Shown here piece by piece: positions 57,699 through 64,000 of a stretch of DNA of 64,000 nt; the first letter of the stretch is position 1; every line of letters begins with the position of its first letter. A program made the translations under genes and the position numbers. The notes below the pieces were generated by a model. That model was not told where the DNA came from. It ran no database searches and was given only the letters and a program-made list of their open reading frames with translations. Source of the stretch: Hyphomicrobium sp. 12-62-95 (GTDB taxonomy: Bacteria > Pseudomonadota > Alphaproteobacteria > Rhizobiales > Hyphomicrobiaceae); the NCBI GenBank assembly GCA_002279935.1, contig NCCZ01000004.1, positions 186,001 through 250,000 of the forward strand, in the 5' to 3' direction.

Positions 57699-59645
57699 AT
57701 GTCGGAGAAGGTGTACCCAGTCAAAGCCGACTGGGCGAAAAACGCATGGATTGACGACGCCAAGTATCAGGAACTCTATCAACGCAGCGTCACCGATCCT
57801 CAGGGCTTCTGGGGCGAGGTCGGCAAGCGCCTCGACTGGATCAAGCCCTACACGAAGGTCAAGAATACCTCCTTCGATCCCCATAACGTGTCGATCAAAT
57901 GGTTCGAGGACGGCACGCTCAACGTCTCCGCCAACTGCATTGATCGCCATCTCGCCACCCGCGGCGACCAAGTCGCCATCATCTGGGAAAGCGACGATCC
58001 CACCCTCGACGAAAAAATCACCTACAAGCAGCTGCATGAGCGCGTCTGCCGCTTCGCCAACGTGCTGAAAGCCCACGGCGTCAAGAAAGGCGACCGCGTC
58101 ACCATTTACTTGCCGATGATCCCGGAAGCCGCCTACGCGATGCTGGCCTGCACGCGCATCGGCGCCGTCCACTCGATCGTCTTCGGAGGCTTCTCGCCCG
58201 ACAGCTTGCGCAACCGCGTCGACGATGCCGAAAGCCGCGTCATCATCACCGCCGATGAAAGCATGCGCGGCGGCAAGTGCGTGCCACTGAAGAAAAACGC
58301 CGATATCGGCCTTGATGGCTGCCACCCGGATACCAAGCTGCTCGTTGTCCGCCGCACCGGCAACCCCATCAACTGGGTGCCCGGCCGCGATTTCTGGATG
58401 CACGAGGAAACCGCGAAGGTGTCCGCCGATTGCCCGCCGGAGGAAATGAACGCCGAAGACCCGCTCTTCATCCTCTACACGTCCGGCTCAACCGGTAAGC
58501 CCAAGGGCGTCGTCCACTCCACCGGCGGCTACTTGCTCCACGCGTCGATGACGCATCAATACGTCTTCGACTATCACGACGGCGACATCTACTGGTGCAC
58601 CGCCGACGTGGGTTGGGTCACAGGCCACAGCTATATCGTTTACGGTCCGCTCGCCAACGGCGGCACCACGCTGATGTTCGAAGGTATCCCCACCTACCCG
58701 ACCGCCTCGCGCTTCTGGCATGTCGTCGACAAGTGGAAGGTCAATATCTTCTACACAGCGCCCACCGCGATCCGCTCGCTCATGGGGCAGGGCGACGACT
58801 TCGTGAAACGTACGGACCGGTCCTCGCTGCGCATCCTTGGCTCTGTCGGTGAACCCATCAATCCCGAAGCTTGGGAGTGGTACTACCACACCGTCGGCGA
58901 GGGCCGTTGCCCCATCGTCGATACGTGGTGGCAAACCGAAACCGGCGGCATCCTCATCACGCCGCTGCCGGGCGCAACGGCGATGAAGCCCGGCTCCGCA
59001 ACGCGTCCCTTCTTCGGCGTCCAGCCCGCCCTCGTCGACGACAAGGGCACGGTTCTCGAAGGCGCCGGCAACGGCAACCTCGTGATCACCGACAGCTGGC
59101 CCGGCCAGAGCCGCACGATTTACGGCGACCACGAGCGCTTCGTTCAGACCTACTTCTCCGCCTACGCCGGCACGTACTTCACCGGTGACGGCTGCCGCCG
59201 CGACGAAGATGGCTACTATTGGATCACCGGCCGCGTTGATGATGTCATCAACGTCTCTGGTCACCGCATGGGCACCGCCGAAGTCGAAAGCGCGCTCGTC
59301 GCCCATCCGAAAGTCGCCGAAGCCGCCGTCGTCGGCTATCCGCACGACCTGAAGGGCCAGGGCATCTACTGCTATGTCACGCTCAACAACGGCATCGATC
59401 CGTCCGACGAATTGAAAAAGGAACTCGTGGCCCACGTCCGCCGCGAGATCGGTCCGATCGCTTCGCCGGATTTGATTCAGTTTTCGCCCGGCCTGCCGAA
59501 AACACGCTCCGGGAAGATCATGCGCCGCATCCTGCGCAAGATCGCCGAAGACGAATTCGGCAGCTTGGGCGATACCTCGACGCTCGCCGATCCCGGCGTC
59601 GTCGACGACCTGATCGAAAACCGTCAAAACAAGCGCGCCAGCTAA
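57699..59645 (+). CDS. acsA: acetyl-CoA synthetase
   Basis: The 648-residue enzyme activates acetate with ATP and CoA. Motifs are [19 protein letters not shown] (A3), [51 protein letters not shown] (hinge region) and the acetylatable lysine in [17 protein letters not shown] 57699 has GGGAGGAGAG just before it and fits the usual start (MSEKVYPV). A bidirectional hairpin separates it from the convergent TadG-like gene. Confidence 0.96.
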   Translation: MSEKVYPVKADWAKNAWIDDAKYQELYQRSVTDPQGFWGEVGKRLDWIKPYTKVKNTSFDPHNVSIKWFEDGTLNVSANCIDRHLATRGDQVAIIWESDDPTLDEKITYKQLHERVCRFANVLKAHGVKKGDRVTIYLPMIPEAAYAMLACTRIGAVHSIVFGGFSPDSLRNRVDDAESRVIITADESMRGGKCVPLKKNADIGLDGCHPDTKLLVVRRTGNPINWVPGRDFWMHEETAKVSADCPPEEMNAEDPLFILYTSGSTGKPKGVVHSTGGYLLHASMTHQYVFDYHDGDIYWCTADVGWVTGHSYIVYGPLANGGTTLMFEGIPTYPTASRFWHVVDKWKVNIFYTAPTAIRSLMGQGDDFVKRTDRSSLRILGSVGEPINPEAWEWYYHTVGEGRCPIVDTWWQTETGGILITPLPGATAMKPGSATRPFFGVQPALVDDKGTVLEGAGNGNLVITDSWPGQSRTIYGDHERFVQTYFSAYAGTYFTGDGCRRDEDGYYWITGRVDDVINVSGHRMGTAEVESALVAHPKVAEAAVVGYPHDLKGQGIYCYVTLNNGIDPSDELKKELVAHVRREIGPIASPDLIQFSPGLPKTRSGKIMRRILRKIAEDEFGSLGDTSTLADPGVVDDLIENRQNKRAS

Positions 59646-59671
59646 GCGGCGCGCCGCCACTCAAGACATAA

Positions 59672-59706
59672 AAACGGGCGGATGGAGATCCTCCATCGGC
59701 CCGTTT
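59672..59706. terminator. bidirectional terminator
   Basis: AAACGGGC with GATGGAG pairs with CTCCATC and GCCCGTTT to give a long, nearly perfect stem. A and T tracts flank it on both sides, so it can serve acsA on the + strand and the TadG-like gene on the - strand. Confidence 0.8.
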
Positions 59707-59726
59707 CAATTTCAGCTTTGCCAATA

Positions 59727-61058
59727 TCAGCTGGTCATCCGTAACGTGTTCAACCGGCGGACGATGTCGCGAAAAGCGGCGTTGAGCTGAGAGGCGTTGG
59801 CGGCATCATAGTAGTTTTCCTCGCCCGAGCAGTTCTTCAGCATGGCTTCCGCGCCGACCGGGGCCTGAAACGCCACGGTGTAGATTCGAACCGACTTCGA
59901 TGTATCGCCGAGCGACCTGATCTGCTCGCACAGCTGAAGCGCCTGCTGCCCGGAACTGCCCGGGTGCGATGCATCTGAACTGAGCGGATCGGGCCAAGGA
60001 TTGGTTTCCCCGCCGTTGGCGTACGAAATGTTGAAGTCGCCGTCGGTCATCAATACCACGACTTTGATGACCCTCTCGGGATCCCAACCGCGCCCGGCGC
60101 GGCCACCGAACACACCGCTCCATTCCGGCGAGAGCAGATACCAGCCCCACGCCGTGCCAATATGGCCAGCCGTTCCGCCAGATGCTGTCAAGCCATCGAT
60201 GGCCAGCAGCAGCGCGTCGCGTTCTCCAGCCGAGGCCAGATCCGCCAATGGCCGGATCGGACTAGGCACGCACGAATAGAAAGGAAGAGATCCCGGAACA
60301 ACAGCACCAACCGGCTGCGCATATGGCGAGTCATTCGTGAACGCGTCGGCACCGCTGCGTTCAACGACGCATCCATCCGCCGAAGCGCCGGCACTCACAG
60401 CGGCTGCAAATGCACCAGCGTTCACCGACGCCGAATACGGCACAAGTCCCACACGAACCGCACCAACGCCCGGATTGCTGCTGGACAGCGCCGTCACCAT
60501 ATCGCGTGCGGCCGCCTTCAAAGCGTTGAGCTTCGCAGCACTCGTGCACGGTGGGTCCCCAACGGCGGGCGGCGTATCGCACATCGAGCCGGTCACATCG
60601 GCCACAAGCGAGAGTTCGATCTTGAGCGCGTGATAAGTGGCCGTCGACTGAGGTGAAAATTCCAGCAAGCCGCCCGTTCCGGAGACGTCCTTGAACATGG
60701 AGCCCATGGCGATATCGACGCGCGCCGTCAGCGTCGAGGTCGACCAATCCGGATCGACATCGAAATTCGCGATGTGCACATCGGGAATTGACAACCGCAT
60801 CAGCTGCTCTCTGAAGAACAATTCCGCATGGGCTTTGACATCGGCCTCGGTCGCGCCCTCCTTATCAAGCAGCTTTGCCCCGGCCAGCGCAGCAGCATCA
60901 AGGGCAGCCTGAATGCGCGTCCGCACGTCATAGGCTCGGGCACTATCGATTGACAGGGCAACGACAAGGGAAACAGCCATCAGCGACACGGCAAAGAGGA
61001 TCGCAATCGATCCACGCTCGTTCCCGGCGAAACGGCTGTACGATAACGTCATCCGCAT
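59727..61058 (-). CDS. TadG-like pilus-assembly protein with von Willebrand A domain
   Basis: The 443-residue protein has a Tad-type N-terminal helix (ERGSIAILFAVSLMAVSLVVALSIDSAR), the alanine-rich segment IQAALDAAALAGAK, and a von Willebrand A domain with the metal site DVTGSM (154-159) and the strand VIKVVVLMTDGDFN. Cysteines in SMCDTPPAVGDPPC probably pair. Tad locus members help build Flp pili or surface structures. A paralogue lies at 62094-63368, with an extensin-like gene between. No other tad gene is in the window. Confidence 0.87.
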   Translation of the reverse strand: MRMTLSYSRFAGNERGSIAILFAVSLMAVSLVVALSIDSARAYDVRTRIQAALDAAALAGAKLLDKEGATEADVKAHAELFFREQLMRLSIPDVHIANFDVDPDWSTSTLTARVDIAMGSMFKDVSGTGGLLEFSPQSTATYHALKIELSLVADVTGSMCDTPPAVGDPPCTSAAKLNALKAAARDMVTALSSSNPGVGAVRVGLVPYSASVNAGAFAAAVSAGASADGCVVERSGADAFTNDSPYAQPVGAVVPGSLPFYSCVPSPIRPLADLASAGERDALLLAIDGLTASGGTAGHIGTAWGWYLLSPEWSGVFGGRAGRGWDPERVIKVVVLMTDGDFNISYANGGETNPWPDPLSSDASHPGSSGQQALQLCEQIRSLGDTSKSVRIYTVAFQAPVGAEAMLKNCSGEENYYDAANASQLNAAFRDIVRRLNTLRMTS

Positions 61059-61203
61059 GTGAGATGCCCCAGCTCCACGATTGCTGAGATACTGTCACGT
61101 TGATCATAAATACCGCGTAAAGATCAATTTTCCTGGCAGCCGGCGCGGACTGTGTCGGGACATAGGGTTGACGCAAGCTGAATGCGCGTGCCGTTCCATG
61201 CCG

Positions 61204-61926
61204 CTACTTGCAGCGGGAGAAGGCACCGCGGTCGAAGTGAAAATGGTTCTTGTGAGCGGCATTATACTCCGGCCCAAGGGCCACTCGGAAATAGCGGCAG
61301 GCCCGCCGGTGGATCTCCTTGAGGAATGCCGCCTCCTTGCTGCGGCCGGACCAGTCGCGCAAAACCGAAATCTGCCGCCCGCCATCAAGCGTGAAACCGG
61401 AAATATCGATAGCGTTAGCCGTCGCATGCTGACTGCGAATGTTCTTCATCAGCGGGTTCCCGACGATATTCCGGCAATCGAAAATGCCCATGTCGCCGAT
61501 GGAGACAACCCGGGCGCCAAAGGATTCCAGCGCCAGTGGCTGCACCTCGTGCTCGATCCACAGCGCCATGGCCGCTGCCATCTCGCATGTCAATTTCTCG
61601 GCACCAATTTTTGCGCCGCCCACCTGCGAAAACCGGACGGCATTCTGCCATCCGCAGCCATCTTTGTAGGGCTGGTCCGCAATCGACGTCGCGCTGATAT
61701 GGGGTTCCTTCAGTACGGCCTCGCACAGCGGCCGGTCGAGGCGAAGAGCCGCCAATCGCGTATCCAGAAACCACGACGGCCGTTCATCGAGTGAGATAGG
61801 CGGAAAGGGACTGAACCGCTGCGGCAGCCAACCCAGACGCATCGCCGCGAAGGTGGCGCCAGCGAGGAGCAGCACAAGAAAGACGCGGCTGAGAAAGCGG
61901 CTTTTGGATCGGGTTGGCGAGGTCAT
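61204..61926 (-). CDS. extensin-like C-terminal domain protein
   Basis: The 240-residue protein has an N-terminal membrane anchor or signal (FLVLLLAGATFAAM) and an extensin-like domain: RPLCEAVLKEP, DGCGWQNAVRFSQVGG, and two blocks that fit a zinc-dependent peptidase of the M15 kind, SQHATANAIDISGF and HKNHFHFDRG. Three cysteine pairs are likely (CEAVL, GCGW, TCEMAAAM, FDCRN, RRACRYF, SRCK). It probably acts on the cell wall in the periplasm. A TTG-like longer start (61932) is also possible. Confidence 0.85.
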   Translation of the reverse strand: MTSPTRSKSRFLSRVFLVLLLAGATFAAMRLGWLPQRFSPFPPISLDERPSWFLDTRLAALRLDRPLCEAVLKEPHISATSIADQPYKDGCGWQNAVRFSQVGGAKIGAEKLTCEMAAAMALWIEHEVQPLALESFGARVVSIGDMGIFDCRNIVGNPLMKNIRSQHATANAIDISGFTLDGGRQISVLRDWSGRSKEAAFLKEIHRRACRYFRVALGPEYNAAHKNHFHFDRGAFSRCK

Positions 61927-62044
61927 GGGCACTCCGGATTGAAGCGCGACACTAGCGAAGGCCTTCCCTCACTCCTAGGCCCGGAACGCCACACTCACCC
62001 TGTTCCCAACACACGCCCTCAAGGAGCATCCCCCCAAAAAAAAG

Positions 62045-62068
62045 ACCCGCGCCAGCCGGCGCGGGTCG
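62045..62068 (-). terminator. rho-independent terminator
   Basis: GACCCGCGCC and GGCGCGGGTC form a 10-bp stem with a 4-base loop, followed on the minus strand by nine T (A run at 62036-62044). It ends the transcript of the second TadG-like gene. Confidence 0.9.
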
Positions 62069-62093
62069 ATCTGCTTGGATGGAACGATTGAAC

Positions 62094-63368
62094 CTACTGT
62101 GTCAGGCGCAGGCCGTTGAGCGTCCGCGCAATTTTCAGAAAGGCACTCCGAAGGGCCTCGGCGTCGTCAGCTTCATGGAATTGTCCTCCTGCTTGCTCGG
62201 CGCAGGTCCGCAGCAAAGTCTTGGCCGAAGCCGGCGCTTCGAAGGCTACCGTGTGAACCTGCATGCCTTTCTCGCGATAGGCGTTGCAGATGGCCAGAGC
62301 CTGTACGCTCGACCGGTCGTTGTCGTAAGACATGTTGAAAATGCCATCCGTCATGAGGATAACGGCCTTCGTTGTCTTACCGTCATTATAGGCGACGGCC
62401 TCGCTTGCATCCGGCCACAGCTCATTGAAGTTGGGCGACACGAGATTCCAAGCCCACTGCGCACCGATATGACCGGCCGTTGAACCAATCGCCGTCAAAT
62501 TGGCAATGGCAGCCATCAGGGTCCCCTTGTCGGCCGTCAGCGGCACAATTTCGGCCTCGGGACAGAAATAGCCCTGAAAGCCTTCAGTCGGGTCGATATC
62601 GCGAAAGCGTCCCGCTCCCCGATAGGTCCCACCCATCGAAAGCGATGCATCGGTGTAGGCGTTAATTCCCGACCGTTCCCGGACGCAACCATCGCCGCTC
62701 GTGCCACCTGAGGCCGTGCCGGCATAAGTGCCGAGCTGGATCGAAGCCGAATACGGCGCCAGTCCAATCCGAACCTTGTTCGGACGGTCGCCCTCCGCCA
62801 GCAGCGTCTCGATGAGATCATTGGCGGCAGCCTTCAAGGCATCGAGCTTGCGCGCACTGGCGCATGGCTGACGCGAGCCGCGATCGCACATGGAACCCGT
62901 CACATCGAGCGCGATCCCAAGTTCCAGATCGCCAGCCTCGAATGTGGTGCTCGTGTCGGTGACAGTGTTGACCTGCTCATATCCGGCAACACGCATGAAG
63001 GTCATCGGCACCGATGCATTGACCTGCACCGCAATCGTGCTCGTCGCACGGTTTGGAGTGATCGTGACGCCACTGACGTCAGCGAATTTCGTTGTGCCGT
63101 TCTTCAGATTTTCAGTGAAGTAGCGCAGCCCGATTTCGGAGATTTCGGCATCCGACATCCCGCCGTCCATCAACGCGCGCCCGGCGGCCAGAGCGGCCGC
63201 ATCGGCCGCAGCAGCGATCTCCTGCTTCGCATGCGCGGAGCGGGAGTAGTCCACGGCGATGCCGACGCACATCACAAGCACGAGAAAAAAGAGGCCGAAG
63301 ATCACCGCAACGGTCCCGCGGTCGTCGCGGGCGAAATCCGAAGCGAAACGCTGGATCTGGCTGTGCAT
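62094..63368 (-). CDS. TadG-like pilus-assembly protein with von Willebrand A domain, paralogue
   Basis: The 424-residue protein has the same design as the gene at 59727: N-terminal helix DRGTVAVIFGLFFLVLVMCVG, Ala-rich AAAADAAALAAGRAL, and a von Willebrand A domain with DVTGSM (155-160) and ILMTDGIFNMSYD. The C-terminal ends of both proteins also align (FHEADDAEALRSAF and YYDAANASQLNAAF). The two are diverged paralogues. It has its own terminator, and AAGGAGAGAC precedes its ATG. Confidence 0.88.
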   Translation of the reverse strand: MHSQIQRFASDFARDDRGTVAVIFGLFFLVLVMCVGIAVDYSRSAHAKQEIAAAADAAALAAGRALMDGGMSDAEISEIGLRYFTENLKNGTTKFADVSGVTITPNRATSTIAVQVNASVPMTFMRVAGYEQVNTVTDTSTTFEAGDLELGIALDVTGSMCDRGSRQPCASARKLDALKAAANDLIETLLAEGDRPNKVRIGLAPYSASIQLGTYAGTASGGTSGDGCVRERSGINAYTDASLSMGGTYRGAGRFRDIDPTEGFQGYFCPEAEIVPLTADKGTLMAAIANLTAIGSTAGHIGAQWAWNLVSPNFNELWPDASEAVAYNDGKTTKAVILMTDGIFNMSYDNDRSSVQALAICNAYREKGMQVHTVAFEAPASAKTLLRTCAEQAGGQFHEADDAEALRSAFLKIARTLNGLRLTQ

Positions 63369-63661
63369 TGTGTCTCTCCTTGAAACAACCCCGCAGGGTT
63401 CGGATCAACAGGAGCAATCGCGGTGCCGCGTCGCCGGACCGGGCCGCCAGCGGCCCTCGATCCCGATGAGGTGGTTGAAAAAGTCTTAAAGCCCGTCCCG
63501 CGACTTTGTACAAATTCGAGCAAAAACAGTCTGTGACTATTAACGAATGGCGGGCTGGCATGGTTTCCACCCCAAGGCCGACCGCCCATCAGTGCGATAC
63601 CAGGAGTGTCATTCCCTGCTCCTGTTCCGCTCTGGAACGCCGCGCTGGTCCCAGCCGTCGC

Positions 63662-63886
63662 TTAGAAGTCAGAAATAATCCCGTCTTTCTCCCAGTCGCC
63701 GTAGCGCACCGGGTCCGGCCCGTCCCGCCCGCCAACTTCGGCTGGCGCCTTAGCCGCCCGCGCCGCCTCCCGCAGCCGCCGCCGCTCCTCTGCCTCCGCC
63801 AAAGCCCGCTTGGCCGCCTCCGTTAAGGGCCGGGTGGGTTCAGGCGCACCATCGGCCGGCGCTGGTTTGTCGGAGGTCTCTGTCAT
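63662..63886 (-). CDS. DUF1674 protein, succinate dehydrogenase assembly factor 4 homologue
   Basis: The 74-residue protein from ATG 63886 has a charged helical middle (EAAKRALAEAEERRRLREAAR) and the diagnostic C-terminus GGRDGPDPVRYGDWEKDGIISDF in two parts: GPDPVRYGDWE and KDGIISDF. This is the DUF1674/SDHAF4 signature. The eukaryotic protein helps to load FAD-bound SdhA. The frame is open to the window edge (64000), but ATG 63886 gives the usual length. Confidence 0.85.
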   Translation of the reverse strand: MTETSDKPAPADGAPEPTRPLTEAAKRALAEAEERRRLREAARAAKAPAEVGGRDGPDPVRYGDWEKDGIISDF

Positions 63887-64000
63887 CGGGTCTACGGTCC
63901 TTTGGGCTCCCAGGCGGACGGCAACATCCTGCATCCGGTCACACACGGAGCGTCTGGTTGTCGCCCACAACACTTCCCATATACCATCAGCTGCTGGCAA

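Overview
The window looks like chromosomal DNA of a high-GC alphaproteobacterium of the order Hyphomicrobiales (Rhizobiales), most likely a serine-cycle methylotroph of the Hyphomicrobium type. The reasons are malate-CoA ligase (mtkAB) directly followed by PEP carboxylase, a formate-tetrahydrofolate ligase, an fbp-prk-rpe cluster, the four-gene Anbu peptidase operon, and hrcA-grpE beside rph-rdgB-hemW. The genus cannot be fixed from sequence reading alone. No rRNA or tRNA gene and no CRISPR array was seen.

Layout. 1-4459: serine-cycle genes mtkA (5' truncated), mtkB and ppc. 4543-7446: a TRAP transporter whose large permease carries a frameshifting deletion. 7508-12770: prmB, then the Anbu operon (Anbu peptidase, transglutaminase, alpha-E protein, circularly permuted ATP-grasp). 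12986-15489: a membrane-embedded alpha/beta-hydrolase-like protein and a MoaD/ThiS-like protein. 15592-17268: fhs. 17506-21503: a type I secretion ABC/HlyD pair with a HlyC-like acyltransferase that lacks the usual catalytic histidine. 21738-26922: fbp, prk, rpe and hrpB. 26939-41107: a housekeeping block (radC, map, rplS, trmD, pyrF, dnaJ, dnaK, alkB, an EamA exporter, grpE, hrcA). 41307-45453: rph, rdgB with an extra C-terminal domain, hemW, a DedA-like protein and dsbB.

Accessory DNA lies at 45.45-46.88 kb and 49.2-55.5 kb. The first islet has small unrecognised ORFs, about a dozen copies of the octamer GTTGCGTC or near variants, and a hairpin-rich stretch that may be a structured RNA. The second, visibly lower in GC, has an outer-membrane protein that seems to be three beta-barrels in one chain, a Gly/Lys-rich secreted protein whose signal peptide contains a hexanucleotide tandem repeat, and an IS1182-family element. 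55.5-64 kb returns to core genes: HNH endonuclease, EVE-domain protein, METTL20-like methyltransferase, acsA, two TadG/von Willebrand paralogues around an extensin-like protein, and an SDHAF4 homologue.

How the genes work together. Fhs brings formate-derived C1 units onto tetrahydrofolate for serine synthesis. Ppc carboxylates PEP to oxaloacetate, and MtkAB activates malate to malyl-CoA. Prk, next to Fbp and Rpe, could serve a Calvin cycle, but no RuBisCO gene is in the window; in the related Methylobacterium extorquens Prk has a regulatory role in methylotrophy. DnaK, DnaJ, GrpE and HrcA form the heat-shock chaperone system, and the T1SS genes form an export machine whose substrate is not in the window.
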